The translations under genes were made by a program, and so were the position numbers. Positions 1 through 9,736 of a DNA stretch of 63,750 bases are shown one piece after another. The notes below the pieces were generated by a model, which saw only the letters and a list, made by a program, of their open reading frames with translations, was not told the DNA's origin and searched no databases. The DNA comes from Candidatus Pelagibacter sp. TMED118 (GTDB lineage: Bacteria > Pseudomonadota > Alphaproteobacteria > Pelagibacterales > Pelagibacteraceae). The stretch is taken from assembly GCA_002170205.2 (NCBI GenBank), contig NHFT02000007.1, forward strand, positions 13,996-77,745. The letters run 5' to 3'. The stretch's first letter is position 1. Each line of letters starts with the position of its first letter.

Positions 1-1502
1 TTCTTATTCTGTCTATAGTGATCAAGCATCATTTTATGAGTTTCTCTTCCAACTCCAGATTGTTTATATCCACCAAATGGAGAGTGAGCTGGGTAAGCAT
101 GATAACAATTAGTCCATACTATTCCCGCTTGTATAGCTCTTCCCATTCTGTGTGCTATATTACCATTTCTAGTCCATACAGCAGCTCCTAAACCATAAAG
201 AGTATCATTAGCAATTTTCAATGCCTCTGCTTCGTCTTTAAATTTAATCACAGATACTACTGGTCCAAAAATCTCCTCTTGAGAGATTCTCATGTCATTT
301 TTAGCCTCAAAAACAGTTGGTTGAATGTAATTACCCTTTTCCAATCCACTGTTTAATTTTGCTACACTTCCACCAGTAAGAACTTTAGCACCCTCTTTTT
401 TACCAAGTTCAAGATAAGATTTAATCTTCTCCATCTGCTCAACTGAAGCTTGTGCTCCGATCATTGTTTCCATTTTCAATGGATTGTCTTGAACAACAGC
501 TTTTGTTCTAGCGATAGCTCTCTCCATAAATTTGTCATATATAGATTCTTGAACTAGTGCTCTACTTGGACACGTACAAACTTCTCCCTGGTTAAGATTG
601 AACATAACAAAACCTTCAATGCATTTATCGAAGAAATCATCATCTTTCTCCATAATATCTTCAAAAAAGATATTTGGTGATTTTCCACCAAGTTCCAAAG
701 TTATTGGAATAATGTTTTGTGCTGCATATTGCATAATTAATCTGCCGGTTGTAGTTTCACCAGTAAATGCAACTTTTGCAACTCTCTTAGATGATGCCAA
801 AGGTTTACCTGCTTCTAGTCCAAATCCGCTCACAATATTTACAACTCCTGGAGGTAACAAGTCTCCAATAAGTTCCATCATTACCATAATTGATGCTGGA
901 GTTTGTTCAGCTGGTTTTAAAACTGAACAGTTACCTGCAGCAAGAGCTGGTGCTAATTTCCATGTAGCCATTAGTAATGGAAAGTTCCATGGAACTATCT
1001 GTCCAACTACACCCAATGGTTCATGAAAATTATAGGAATATTGATTATTTGCTATTTCCGCAATAGAGCCTTCCTCTGCTCTTATTACTCCTGCAAAATA
1101 TCTCCAATGATCAATAACCAGTGGCAAGTCTGCTGCCATACATTCTCTGATAGGTTTACCGTTATCTAAACATTCAGCGACTGCTAGCAAGTTTAAGTTT
1201 TTTTCTAAAACATCAGCAATTTTATTCAAAATATTTGATCTTGTTGTGATGTCCGTCTTTCCCCACTCAGTAAAAGCTGCGTGAGCTGCGTCTAATGCTG
1301 CTTCTACGTCTTTTTCATTTGATCGTGCAACAGAACAGATTTTCTCATTTGAAATCGGGCTAATATTATCAAAGTATTTGCCTGACTTAGGTTCTACAAA
1401 TTTTCCATTAATATAGTTTCCGTATTTTGCCTTAAATGGAAATTTAACCTTAAGGTGAGAGGTATCTAATACTGAGGACACTTTTAATGCTTCTGCACTC
1501 AT
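1..1502 (-). CDS. NAD-dependent aldehyde dehydrogenase (AldB/ExaC-like), 3' end cut by window edge
   Basis: Reading the minus strand from an ATG at 1500-1502, preceded by a good AGGA ribosome site, gives 500 open codons running off the window start, so only a few C-terminal residues are missing (family about 506-512 residues). It oxidises aldehydes to acids with NAD. The translation shows the ALDH fold throughout: VPWNFP, an ELGGKSP block with the general-base Glu, the nucleophile motif [11 protein letters not shown] typical of the acetaldehyde dehydrogenase (ExaC/AldB) branch, EEIFGPV, and PFGGYKQSG near the end. That branch usually handles acetaldehyde or other short aldehydes; the substrate here is inferred. 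It is divergent from the homocysteine methyltransferase gene. Confidence 0.93.
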   Translation of the reverse strand, partial: MSAEALKVSSVLDTSHLKVKFPFKAKYGNYINGKFVEPKSGKYFDNISPISNEKICSVARSNEKDVEAALDAAHAAFTEWGKTDITTRSNILNKIADVLEKNLNLLAVAECLDNGKPIRECMAADLPLVIDHWRYFAGVIRAEEGSIAEIANNQYSYNFHEPLGVVGQIVPWNFPLLMATWKLAPALAAGNCSVLKPAEQTPASIMVMMELIGDLLPPGVVNIVSGFGLEAGKPLASSKRVAKVAFTGETTTGRLIMQYAAQNIIPITLELGGKSPNIFFEDIMEKDDDFFDKCIEGFVMFNLNQGEVCTCPSRALVQESIYDKFMERAIARTKAVVQDNPLKMETMIGAQASVEQMEKIKSYLELGKKEGAKVLTGGSVAKLNSGLEKGNYIQPTVFEAKNDMRISQEEIFGPVVSVIKFKDEAEALKIANDTLYGLGAAVWTRNGNIAHRMGRAIQAGIVWTNCYHAYPAHSPFGGYKQSGVGRETHKMMLDHYRQNK

Positions 1503-1624
1503 TTTTCCTCCATAGTTTTTTTTTTAATAAAGTATTAAAAACTTTTTTATGATAAATGTAAATATGACAAAGGTTAAACTCAACTTGTACTTGCAAAATT
1601 GACTATTATAATCAACATTAATTT

Positions 1625-2539
1625 ATGGATAAAAACTTTTTTAGAAAATTGAGAATACTAGATGGAGGAATGGGTCAAGAACTCCACGCTAATGGTTTGG
1701 TGTCTAAAGGAACACTTTGGTCAACTAGTGCCGTAATTAATGAGAAATATCATGATTTAATTATAGATTGTCATTTAGCCTATATTTCAGCTGGTGCAGA
1801 AGTCATAATTACAAATAACTTTTCTAGTAGAAGAATAAGAATGGAACAAAACAAAGTTAATCATCTTTTTGAATTTGTGAATAAAAAAGCTTGTGAACTT
1901 GCTTTAAAAGCCAGAGAAAAATCTAAAAAGAAAATTTTTATTGGAGGAAGTATCCCGGCACAACATGATACCTATAAAGAGGATACTCGAGAAAAGAAAG
2001 TTATATATAAAGCATTTAGTGAACAACTTAGCTGTATTAAAAATTATGTAGATTTTTTTTATTTAGATGTCTTATCAAGTGGAAGAGAAATAGGTATTGC
2101 TTCAGAGATAATAGACAAATATAAAAAACCCATACTTGTTGGTATCCACTTGACTAAAAATGGAAAATTGCCCTCTGGAGAAACAATAACAGAAGTGATA
2201 AAGAAATATAAGCATTCAAGCTGGATTGGTATAATAGCTTCATGTGTATCAATGGAAATTGCTGAAAATTCTATTTCGGAATTTAAAAAACAAAATTTAC
2301 CTTTTGGATTCAAAGTTAACCTTTGGGGAGATGACGAACCATCCCCAGTAAGAAAAATTAATAGCGCGAAATATAATGAAGATGCGGTTAATCTTAATAC
2401 TGTTATGGGTAAAAAAGAAGTGTCAGACGAAGAATTTAAAAATTTAGGCAAAAAATTTATTGAAAATGGGGCAACAATTATCGGAGGATGTTGTGAAACT
2501 AATCCAAGTCATATTAGAGTCTTATCTAGCTTGAGGTAA
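1625..2539 (+). CDS. mmuM: Homocysteine S-methyltransferase family protein
   Basis: A 304-residue homocysteine S-methyltransferase domain protein (MmuM/BHMT superfamily), which transfers a methyl group from a donor such as S-methylmethionine, a betaine or a sulfonium compound to homocysteine, giving methionine. It starts with the family's LDGGMGQEL-type block (about residues 12-20). The zinc site is visible: a Cys in IASCVS (about 206) and the C-terminal GGCCETNP with Cys289 and Cys290. The methyl donor cannot be read from sequence. A methionine-making enzyme using environmental methyl donors fits the other one-carbon genes here. Its 3' end overlaps the convergent EamA gene by 14 bases. Confidence 0.87.
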   Translation: MDKNFFRKLRILDGGMGQELHANGLVSKGTLWSTSAVINEKYHDLIIDCHLAYISAGAEVIITNNFSSRRIRMEQNKVNHLFEFVNKKACELALKAREKSKKKIFIGGSIPAQHDTYKEDTREKKVIYKAFSEQLSCIKNYVDFFYLDVLSSGREIGIASEIIDKYKKPILVGIHLTKNGKLPSGETITEVIKKYKHSSWIGIIASCVSMEIAENSISEFKKQNLPFGFKVNLWGDDEPSPVRKINSAKYNEDAVNLNTVMGKKEVSDEEFKNLGKKFIENGATIIGGCCETNPSHIRVLSSLR

Positions 2540-3419
2540 GATTTTGTTTTATAGACTGTTTTACAAAATAAAAACCTAAAACTACCGCGAATAATGCAAC
2601 TAAAACTTTTAAAGTTATAACTTCTTTCAAAAAAATATAACCTAAAATAACTCCAAAAATTGGTATTAAGTAGGCTACTTGGGAGTGGAAGACTAAACCA
2701 TTTTTTTTCAGAATATGAAATCTAATTAGCCAAGCAATCCCTGTGGGAAAAACACCCAAGTAAATTAATGAAATTGTAGAGTCTAATCTAGGAATTATAT
2801 TCCAGGGTTGTTCATAGTAAATCATAATTGGGAAAATTATTAATGATCCCCATATCAAAATCGAACTTGTTAAATTTTCATTTTTTTTTGAACTTATTTT
2901 TAATGTTAAAATTCCTCCAATTACATAAAATGTTGAACCTAATAAAATCATTAAAGCGTAGAAAAAATTTTCATTGTTTATAAGAAGATTGTCAGAAAAC
3001 AAAATTATTATTCCAGCAAAACCGACAATGACACCTATTACTTTTGTAAAATTGATCCTTTCAGTTTTTGTGAAAAAATGTGCTAAGATCGTTGAACTTA
3101 ATGGAGTTGTCGACATTAAGATTGCAGCTAAATTACTTTGAATTTTTTGTACACCATAAGCTATTAAAAAAAAAGGTATTACTAAATTGACAAATCCTAT
3201 AATAGCAAACCAATACCAATCTTTAGAAAATGCTTCAATTTTAATATTTTTAAGATGACATATAATTATAATTAATACTGCTCCCAGAAATATTCTAAAA
3301 AAAGCAACCGTAAGAGGTCCATAAGAATAAGTAGCTATTTTAATATTAAAAAATGCAGAAGCCCAGATAAGAGAAAGTACCGAAAGTAGTATGTAATCAA
3401 TTGTCTTTGGCGAAGTCAT
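2526..3419 (-). CDS. EamA/DMT-superfamily transporter
   Basis: A 297-residue, very hydrophobic protein with about ten transmembrane helices in two homologous EamA halves, the normal layout of drug/metabolite-transporter permeases (RhaT/YdcZ type). The first half carries the common ASAFFNIKIA and AFFRIFLGA blocks; the second has YLGVFPTGIAWL and a late YLIPIFGVILGYIFLKE, both typical of EamA repeats. Such proteins often export amino acids or metabolites; the substrate is unknown. It overlaps the upstream YbaK-like gene by 4 bases (ATGA), so the two are probably co-transcribed. Confidence 0.88.
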   Translation of the reverse strand: MTSPKTIDYILLSVLSLIWASAFFNIKIATYSYGPLTVAFFRIFLGAVLIIIICHLKNIKIEAFSKDWYWFAIIGFVNLVIPFFLIAYGVQKIQSNLAAILMSTTPLSSTILAHFFTKTERINFTKVIGVIVGFAGIIILFSDNLLINNENFFYALMILLGSTFYVIGGILTLKISSKKNENLTSSILIWGSLIIFPIMIYYEQPWNIIPRLDSTISLIYLGVFPTGIAWLIRFHILKKNGLVFHSQVAYLIPIFGVILGYIFLKEVITLKVLVALFAVVLGFYFVKQSIKQNLTSS

Positions 3420-3898
3420 TCAGTTATGTCCATAATTTTTCCAGACGTTATTTTTTGTAAGTCATTAAAACTAATTTTAAAAATTGCATTTGGGTGTCCT
3501 GCAGCTCCATATAAATTATCAAACTTTTTTAAATTATAATCTATTAAAGTTTCTAATTTATTATTTGAACCAACGGGGGATACTCCACCAATTGTAAACC
3601 CTGTAATCTCTTTAACTTTTTTAGCATCAGCCATCCTTAAATCTTTTACATTTGAAATTTTTTTTAACTTATTTAAGGAACATCTTTTGTCCCCTGAAAC
3701 TAAACAGAGGAAATACAAGTCATTTTTTCTTAAAACAAGACTTTTAATGATTGCTCCAGTCTCACAATTTAGGGCTTTTGAAGCATCTTGTGCTGTTTTA
3801 GCAGTATTTTCTAAAATTTGGATTTTTAAATTATTATTAAAACGACTTATCACACTTTGTACTCGTTTTACTGGTTCATTATTAAATAAATTACTCAT
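3416..3898 (-). CDS. YbaK/ProX-type aminoacyl-tRNA deacylase domain protein
   Basis: A 160-residue single-domain YbaK/EbsC-family protein. Members hydrolyse mischarged tRNAs such as Cys-tRNA(Pro) or Ala-tRNA(Pro) in trans. Visible family features are the early CETGAIIKSLVLR strand with the conserved Lys, LVSGDKR, and the FTIGGVSPVG loop with the GxxPxG signature. It lies first in a two-gene unit with the EamA transporter. The exact tRNA specificity cannot be assigned. It is divergent from glnA across a 135-base spacer. Confidence 0.85.
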   Translation of the reverse strand: MSNLFNNEPVKRVQSVISRFNNNLKIQILENTAKTAQDASKALNCETGAIIKSLVLRKNDLYFLCLVSGDKRCSLNKLKKISNVKDLRMADAKKVKEITGFTIGGVSPVGSNNKLETLIDYNLKKFDNLYGAAGHPNAIFKISFNDLQKITSGKIMDITE

Positions 3899-3943
3899 AC
3901 AACTATTAATTGATTTCTTACAAATTTATTTTAAGTTAAAATG

Positions 3944-3962
3944 ATATGCGTTAATTGCATAT
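3944..3962. promoter_or_regulatory. Perfect inverted repeat upstream of glnA (possible operator)
   Basis: ATATGC, a 7-base spacer, then GCATAT forms a perfect 6-bp inverted repeat about 72 bases before the glnA start, in the spacer shared with the divergent YbaK-like gene. A TATACT at 3991-3996 could be a -10 element for glnA, but I see no matching -35. There is no sigma-54 -24/-12 element. A regulatory role is inference; short palindromes do occur by chance in AT-rich DNA. Confidence 0.3.
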
Positions 3963-4033
3963 TAGTTATCAATTTAATAGGCGATATTAATATACTTTTT
4001 TTTGTTAATAAGCCACTTTTATAGAGGAGATTT

Positions 4034-5440
4034 ATGAGCGTAAAAAATATTCAAAAGATAATGAAAGACAAAGAAATTGACTACGTAGATTTAAGATTTA
4101 CAGACCCACGAGGAAAACTTCAACATGTTACAATGGACGCTAAAGTCGTAGATAGCGAGATGCTAGAGGACGGTATATTCTTTGATGGTTCCTCAATAGC
4201 AGGTTGGAAAGCTATAAATGAATCAGACATGATTTTGAAGCCTGATTTATCAAGGCCTGTGGTTGATCCATTTACTTCACACAACACATTAAATATTTTT
4301 TGTGATATTCTAGACGCTGTAAAAAAAGATCCTTACGAGAGAGATCCAAGAGGCACTGCGAAAAAGGCAGAAGAGTATTTAAAAAATACAAAAGTTGGTG
4401 ACAAAGCATTTTTTGGTCCAGAGCCCGAATTTTTTGTTTTTGATGATGTTAGATACAAAAATGATATGAATGAAACTGGATTTTCAATAGATAGTACAGA
4501 AGGACCCTATAACACAGGAAAGAAATACGAAAATGGAAATATGGGTCATAGACCGGGTGTTAAAGGTGGATATTTCCCTGTGCCTCCAGTTGATAGCGCT
4601 CAAGATATGCGAAGCGAATATTTAAAAGCAATGAAGGATATGGGTATCAAAGTTGAAAAACATCACCACGAAGTTGCACCTAGTCAGCATGAGCTTGGTA
4701 TGTATTTTGGCACTTTAGTTAATCAAGCAGATAACATTCAGCTATATAAATACGCTGTTCACATGGTTACTCACTCATTTGGAAAAACAGCAACGTTTAT
4801 GCCTAAGCCAGTAAAAGGTGATAACGGTTCAGGAATGCACGTACATCAATCAATATGGAAAGGAAGTACACCATTATTCATGGGAAATGAATATGCGGGA
4901 TTATCTAAGACCGCACTTCATTACATTGGTGGTATATTAAAACACGCAAGAGCGATAAATGCATTTGCTAATGCTACTACCAATAGTTATAAAAGATTAA
5001 TACCAGGTTTCGAAGCCCCAGTTCTATTAGCATATTCTGCTAGAAATAGATCAGCCTCTTGTAGAATTCCAATAACTTTAAGTAAAAAAGCTGCAAGATG
5101 TGAAATTCGTTTTCCTGATGCTTCTGGAAACCCTTATCTTACATTTGCATCTATGTTAATGGCAGGATTAGACGGAATTAAAAATAAGATTGATCCAGGC
5201 AAATCCTTTGATAAAGATTTATATGCATTAAGTGAGTCGGAAATTAAAAAAATTCCAACTGTGTGTGGTTCATTAAGAGAAGCAATGGAAAGTTTAGACA
5301 AAGATAGAAAATTTTTAACACAAGGTAATGTATTTACTGATGATCAGATAGATGCTTATATAGATTTAAAAATGGAAGAAATTCACAACTTTGAACATAC
5401 TCCTCATCCAATTGAGTTTGATATGTATTACAGTTGTTAA
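4034..5440 (+). CDS. glnA: Glutamine synthetase, type I
   Basis: A 468-residue glutamine synthetase, making glutamine from glutamate, ammonium and ATP; this is the main ammonium-assimilation enzyme. Length matches GS-I. Signature blocks are present in order: DGSSIAGW (51-58), GPEPEFF (128-134), the ATP-site NGSGMHVHQS (264-273), NRSASCRIP (338-346), and DKDLYAL, where Tyr397 aligns with the adenylylation tyrosine of the enteric enzyme, so control by GlnE-type adenylylation is likely. The start has a strong AGAGGAG ribosome site at 4023-4029. It stands alone on its strand with no glnB beside it. It converges on sufA with only 4 bases between stop codons. Confidence 0.98.
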   Translation: MSVKNIQKIMKDKEIDYVDLRFTDPRGKLQHVTMDAKVVDSEMLEDGIFFDGSSIAGWKAINESDMILKPDLSRPVVDPFTSHNTLNIFCDILDAVKKDPYERDPRGTAKKAEEYLKNTKVGDKAFFGPEPEFFVFDDVRYKNDMNETGFSIDSTEGPYNTGKKYENGNMGHRPGVKGGYFPVPPVDSAQDMRSEYLKAMKDMGIKVEKHHHEVAPSQHELGMYFGTLVNQADNIQLYKYAVHMVTHSFGKTATFMPKPVKGDNGSGMHVHQSIWKGSTPLFMGNEYAGLSKTALHYIGGILKHARAINAFANATTNSYKRLIPGFEAPVLLAYSARNRSASCRIPITLSKKAARCEIRFPDASGNPYLTFASMLMAGLDGIKNKIDPGKSFDKDLYALSESEIKKIPTVCGSLREAMESLDKDRKFLTQGNVFTDDQIDAYIDLKMEEIHNFEHTPHPIEFDMYYSC

Positions 5441-5444
5441 AAAG

Positions 5445-5780
5445 CTAAATTTTAAAAGACTCACCACAACCACATCTTTCAGTTTCGTTGGGGTTGTTAA
5501 AGACAAATGAAGATGAAAATTCATCTTTTTTGTAATCCATCTCCGTTCCTAAAAGGTAAATTATTGCACTTGGATCTATAAATACTTTTACACCTTTGTC
5601 TTCAATCATCTCATCATTTGGGTTAATTTCTTTTGCATATTCAAGTACATACTCCATGCCTGCACATCCACCTGATTTTACACCCACTCTGACACCTAAT
5701 GTTTCTTTTTTTGCATTAGATATTATTTCTTTTATCCTGTTAGCTGCTTTATCGCTTAATTTAATCACTTGCTCGGTCAT
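5445..5780 (-). CDS. sufA: Fe-S cluster assembly A-type carrier
   Basis: A 111-residue A-type carrier (IscA/SufA/ErpA family, HesB fold) that receives an Fe-S cluster from the SUF scaffold and passes it to apo-enzymes. The three cluster ligands are present: Cys39 in SGGCAG and Cys103 and Cys105 in the C-terminal CGCGES. It is the last gene of the suf operon and overlaps sufT by 4 bases (ATGA). SufA is chosen over IscA or ErpA on gene context only. Confidence 0.92.
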   Translation of the reverse strand: MTEQVIKLSDKAANRIKEIISNAKKETLGVRVGVKSGGCAGMEYVLEYAKEINPNDEMIEDKGVKVFIDPSAIIYLLGTEMDYKKDEFSSSFVFNNPNETERCGCGESFKI

Positions 5781-6073
5781 ATGTTAAGTTCCAATTTTGC
5801 TGCCTCAGACATCATAGATTTATTCCATGGAGGGTCCCAAACTAAATCCAAGTCTACTTTCTCGATACCTTCAACTTGCATTACACTATCTTTTACCTCT
5901 TTCGGTAAACTTTCTGCAACTGGACAATTTGGTGTTGTTAAAGTCATTTTAATTCTAACATGGTCTTTATTGACATCTACATCATATATCAGACCAAGTT
6001 CATAAATATTTACTGGTATTTCTGGGTCATATATTTTTTTTATTTCGTTAATGACTTGATCTTTTAGTTCCAT
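5777..6073 (-). CDS. sufT: SufT, DUF59/MIP18-type Fe-S maturation protein
   Basis: A 98-residue DUF59 (MIP18-like) protein. The DPEIPVNIYELGLIYD block lies at about 16-31, and TLTTPNCP carries the conserved Cys50. SufT homologues assist Fe-S protein maturation, mainly under high Fe-S demand, and often sit in suf operons, as here between sufU and sufA. It starts 3 bases after the sufU stop codon. Some SufT proteins carry an extra N-terminal domain; this is the short single-domain form. Confidence 0.9.
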   Translation of the reverse strand: MELKDQVINEIKKIYDPEIPVNIYELGLIYDVDVNKDHVRIKMTLTTPNCPVAESLPKEVKDSVMQVEGIEKVDLDLVWDPPWNKSMMSEAAKLELNI

Positions 6074-6076
6074 ATT

Positions 6077-6538
6077 TTATTCTGTACTTACGTCTTTCTG
6101 AAAATCCTCTAAAGCAGAGGAAAGTGCATGCCATGAAAGTGTTGCACACTTAACTCTCATTGGGTAATTTTTTACACCGCCTAGACTCATTAATTTAATT
6201 TTTTCATCCTCTTTAAGTAGTTCTGAATTTACATCATCCTTTTCCTTAATCATATCTAAAAATTTTTCTATAATTTCTTTCGCTTCTTTTTCACTTTTTC
6301 CTTTCATAAGATCTGTCATTATCGAAGCGGAGGCCATAGAAATTGCACACCCCTCACCCTCAAAAGAAATATCATTAACTTTTTTATTTTCGTCTAATTT
6401 TAAGAATAGATGTACCTTATCACCGCAAAGTGGATTATGACCCTTGGCATCTTTATTAAAATTTTCAAACTTTCCCAAATTTCTTGGGTTTTTACCGTGG
6501 TCTAAAATAATTTCTTGATATAATTCCTTTAAATTCAT
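6077..6538 (-). CDS. sufU: SufU, IscU-like sulfur acceptor/scaffold
   Basis: A 153-residue IscU/SufU-fold protein. It shows Cys38 and Asp40 in NPLCGD, Cys64 in GEGCAIS and Cys131 in VKCATLSW, the three cysteines plus aspartate of SufU. It carries the SufU-type insertion between the second and third cysteines, where IscU is shorter. SufU accepts persulfide sulfur from SufS using a zinc site. It sits directly downstream of sufS with a one-base stop/start overlap, the expected partner arrangement. Confidence 0.92.
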   Translation of the reverse strand: MNLKELYQEIILDHGKNPRNLGKFENFNKDAKGHNPLCGDKVHLFLKLDENKKVNDISFEGEGCAISMASASIMTDLMKGKSEKEAKEIIEKFLDMIKEKDDVNSELLKEDEKIKLMSLGGVKNYPMRVKCATLSWHALSSALEDFQKDVSTE

Positions 6539-7755
6539 TATTTATCAAATATTTTTTTACAATTATTTATTGACTCATTTAATTTATCAAGATCATCTTT
6601 AGAATTGTAAACACCTAAGGAAGCTCTTGCAGAAGCTGTTAGACCTAGTTTATCATGCAATATTTGACAGCAATGGTGACCGGCCCTAATAGCTACCCCA
6701 TCTTCGTCTAATATTGTTGCTATATCATGTGGATGTATTCCATCTATTGTGAAAGATAAAACTGCACCTTTCTTTTTTGGATTTCCAATTAACCTTACAG
6801 AATTATTTTTTCTCAATACTTCTTCACCATAATTTAACAAATCATTTTCGTGTTGGATTAAATTGTCAATACCAATTTTATTAAGGAAGTTTATAGACTC
6901 ATTAAATGCAATAACTTGTGCGGTTGCCATCGTTCCGGCTTCAAATTTATTTGGAAGTTCACCATAGGATATATCATTTTTTTTAACTTCATTAATCATT
7001 CCACCCCCACCTTGATATGGGGGAAGATCCTCTAGCCATTTCTTTTTTGCATATAAAATACCTAAGCCGGTTGGTCCATACATTTTATGACAAGATATTG
7101 CGTAAAAGTCACAATCTAAGTCCTGCATATCCATTTTCATATGTGGCGCACTTTGACAACCATCTACCAAAACTGGAATACCTTTTGAGTGTGCTAACTG
7201 AGTTATTTCTTTTATCGGCAATATAGCACCTGTTACATTTGATAAGTGCGTTAAGGCAATTATTTTAGTTTTGTTATTTATTTGTTTTTCAATACTCTCT
7301 AAAGAAATATCTCCGTGATCATCAATTTCCGCAAAGTTAATTTTAATTCCTTTATTTTTTCTTAAATAATGCCAAGGAACATAATTTGAATGATGTTCTA
7401 GTTCTGTCAACAATATTTCGTCACCTTCTTTTAAATATTTTTGACCAAATGTATTTGCTACTAAATTTATTGCTTCCGTAGCACCTTTGGTAAAAACAAT
7501 CTCATTTTTATCTTTGGCATTTATATATTTTTGTACCGCTGACCGAGTATTTTCATACAGATTAGTAGCAGCAACTGCCAAATAATTTACACTTCGACCA
7601 ACATTTGAAAATTCTTTTGTATAAAAATCATAAATCCTGTCAACAACAACTAGTGGTTTTTGTGAAGAATTAGCGCTATCTAAGTAGACTAAGTCGTTAT
7701 TTTGCACTTTGTTATTAAAAATTGGAAATTCTTTTTTTATGTTTTCTATTTTCAT
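6538..7755 (-). CDS. sufS: Cysteine desulfurase SufS
   Basis: A 405-residue PLP-dependent class V aminotransferase-fold desulfurase, releasing sulfur from cysteine as a persulfide. The PLP lysine is Lys224 in ISCHKMYGPTG, and the catalytic cysteine is Cys363 in RAGHHC, in the short-loop group II (SufS/CsdA) context. TELEHHSN at about 118-125 and the VDGCQSAPH cofactor-binding block also match. Length is normal. It is translationally linked to sufD upstream and sufU downstream by one-base overlaps. Confidence 0.96.
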   Translation of the reverse strand: MKIENIKKEFPIFNNKVQNNDLVYLDSANSSQKPLVVVDRIYDFYTKEFSNVGRSVNYLAVAATNLYENTRSAVQKYINAKDKNEIVFTKGATEAINLVANTFGQKYLKEGDEILLTELEHHSNYVPWHYLRKNKGIKINFAEIDDHGDISLESIEKQINNKTKIIALTHLSNVTGAILPIKEITQLAHSKGIPVLVDGCQSAPHMKMDMQDLDCDFYAISCHKMYGPTGLGILYAKKKWLEDLPPYQGGGGMINEVKKNDISYGELPNKFEAGTMATAQVIAFNESINFLNKIGIDNLIQHENDLLNYGEEVLRKNNSVRLIGNPKKKGAVLSFTIDGIHPHDIATILDEDGVAIRAGHHCCQILHDKLGLTASARASLGVYNSKDDLDKLNESINNCKKIFDK

Positions 7756-9002
7756 TATATTTGCATTAAATCTTTTATGATCCCTTTAACATTATTATCT
7801 GTAATTTTTTCAACTACTTCTAAAAAGTAACCGTCTAAGAGCATTTTTTTTGCTTGATTTACATTAAGTCCTCTAGTCATTAGATAAAAAATTTTATTAT
7901 CCTCTAAATTGCCTGATGATGAACCATGAGAACATTTAACATCGTCTGCATAAATTTCTAATTCTGGCTTTCCATTAAACTCTGTCCCATCATTCAGAAG
8001 TATTGCTTTACTAAGTTGGTATCCATCAGTTTTTTGAGCAACAGAGTCGACAAATATCTTGCCTTGATAAACTGCTTTAGATTGATCTTTTAAAGCACAC
8101 TTAATTAGTTGATAACTCTTAGTATTTTCAGATAAATGATTAATTTTAGATCTTATTTCGTGTTGCTTTGAATTGTCCAAATTGATTACCCCATTTATAA
8201 AAGCTGAGCTAAAATTTTCTAATAAATTACATTCAACTTCGTTTTTTGAAAATTCAGAGCCTGATGAAAATATAAAATTTTCCGATATACTATTTTTATA
8301 TAATTTTATGTTAGATTTTGAGTAATACAAATTAGAATTATGATTTAAATCAACTTTATAATTTTTTAATATTGATCCTTCATTTAATATAAAATTATTA
8401 TAGATATTGTAAAAGTTGTTTTTAGATAAATTTAAATTAAAATCTAAAATACTCATAGAGGAATTTTTCTCCATTACTATATCGAGCCTTTGGTTTAAAG
8501 CAGTATTGATAATATTTGGTGAAGTATAATTTATAAATATTACAGGATTTTTAAATTTATAATCCTCTTTAACTAATAATTTTATGTAGTCGAGGTATAA
8601 AGCTTTATTAAGAGAGTTAAGAGATGTATCTGTTTTAAAATTTAAATTATCTGGTTTTTTAATTATTTCAAATTTATTTTTCTCCTCATTATTAAATTCT
8701 ATACTTTCTATAATTCCATTTACAGAAATTATATAATTATTTTTTAATAAATCTTTTGGAATAAGATTTATAATATCATCTATATTTATTTTTTCAGAAA
8801 TAAAACTATTAGTAAATTTTAAATCTGGTATTTTTGAAGATATTATTTTGTTTAAATCAATAAATTTCCAATCCTCATGTTGCTTTGTAGGAAAACCATT
8901 TTTAGTAAAATTTAATAAAGACTTGCCCCTAACAACTATTTCTTCTTTATTAAGATTTAATATATCTTTTATTTCATTTAAATTAATTTCTTTATTAATC
9001 AT
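7755..9002 (-). CDS. sufD: SufD, Fe-S scaffold complex subunit
   Basis: A 415-residue SufD that pairs with SufB and SufC in the SufBC2D scaffold. The N-terminal half is strongly diverged and Asn/Lys rich, in line with the genome's AT bias. The C-terminal beta-helix core is clear: KAVYQGKIFVD, TDGYQLSKAILL, and then KCSHGSSSGNLE with the conserved His, followed by LMTRGLN. One-base overlaps with sufC and sufS show tight coupling. Confidence 0.93.
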   Translation of the reverse strand: MINKEINLNEIKDILNLNKEEIVVRGKSLLNFTKNGFPTKQHEDWKFIDLNKIISSKIPDLKFTNSFISEKINIDDIINLIPKDLLKNNYIISVNGIIESIEFNNEEKNKFEIIKKPDNLNFKTDTSLNSLNKALYLDYIKLLVKEDYKFKNPVIFINYTSPNIINTALNQRLDIVMEKNSSMSILDFNLNLSKNNFYNIYNNFILNEGSILKNYKVDLNHNSNLYYSKSNIKLYKNSISENFIFSSGSEFSKNEVECNLLENFSSAFINGVINLDNSKQHEIRSKINHLSENTKSYQLIKCALKDQSKAVYQGKIFVDSVAQKTDGYQLSKAILLNDGTEFNGKPELEIYADDVKCSHGSSSGNLEDNKIFYLMTRGLNVNQAKKMLLDGYFLEVVEKITDNNVKGIIKDLMQI

Positions 9003-9736
9003 TAGTTAATTCCTTCGTATCCTTTTTTTTCAAGCTCGATAGCTAATTCAAAATTACCTGATTTTATTATTTTTCCATTTTTTAAGACATGCACAAAGTC
9101 AGGTTTAATATAATTTAACAACCTCTGATAATGAGTAATTATTAAAAAGGAATTTTTATCATTTCTTAGTGAATTAACTCCATCAGAAACAACTTTTAAT
9201 GCATCTATATCTAATCCAGAATCTGTCTCATCTAATATTGAAAGTTTTGGTTCTAAAATTGACATTTGTAAAATCTCATTCTTTTTTTTTTCTCCACCAG
9301 AAAAGCCAACGTTAAGTTGTCTATTTAAGTTTTTTTCTTCAAATTTAAGATCTTTAGCTTTTTGTTTTACTAATTTCAGAAATTCTAGTGCATCATATTC
9401 TTTTTCTCCATTAGCTTTTCTTATTGCATTTACAGAAGTTTTAAGAAAATTATTATTATTTACTCCGGGGATTTCTAGTGGATATTGAAACGCTAAAAAA
9501 AGTCCCCTATGGGCTCTTTCTTCAATTTCTAAATCTAATAAATTTTGAGTTTGATAAAATACCTCTCCACTTGTCTCATAACCCTTCTTACCTGATAAAA
9601 TATTTGAAAGTGTACTCTTGCCAGAACCGTTAGGCCCCATAAGAGCATGAACTTCACCTGAACTAATTTTTAAATTTAATCCGTTAAGTATATTTTTATT
9701 ATCTATTTTTGCAGTTAAATTTTTTATTTCTAACAT
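9002..9736 (-). CDS. sufC: SufC, Fe-S assembly ATPase
   Basis: A 244-residue ABC-type ATPase that drives conformational change in the SufBCD scaffold. Walker A is GPNGSGKST (34-42), the SufC-specific signature is GFSGGEKKKNEILQ, and Walker B reads LSILDETDSGLD. It has no membrane partner; genes on both sides encode SufB and SufD. It overlaps each neighbour by one base. Confidence 0.97.
   Translation of the reverse strand: MLEIKNLTAKIDNKNILNGLNLKISSGEVHALMGPNGSGKSTLSNILSGKKGYETSGEVFYQTQNLLDLEIEERAHRGLFLAFQYPLEIPGVNNNNFLKTSVNAIRKANGEKEYDALEFLKLVKQKAKDLKFEEKNLNRQLNVGFSGGEKKKNEILQMSILEPKLSILDETDSGLDIDALKVVSDGVNSLRNDKNSFLIITHYQRLLNYIKPDFVHVLKNGKIIKSGNFELAIELEKKGYEGIN

Noticed and set aside
598..1026. 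142-codon plus-strand ORF
   Set aside because: It lies antisense inside the aldehyde dehydrogenase gene, whose translation matches the family along the whole length; low-complexity Ser/Pro/Ile product, so a shadow.
1503..1624. Possible SAM-responsive riboswitch upstream of the homocysteine methyltransferase gene
   Set aside because: SAR11 uses SAM-V upstream of related genes, so I looked for its GGC/GCC stem and the GUAC pairing. A GTAC and a TTGC occur, but the rest of the conserved core and pairing is not there.
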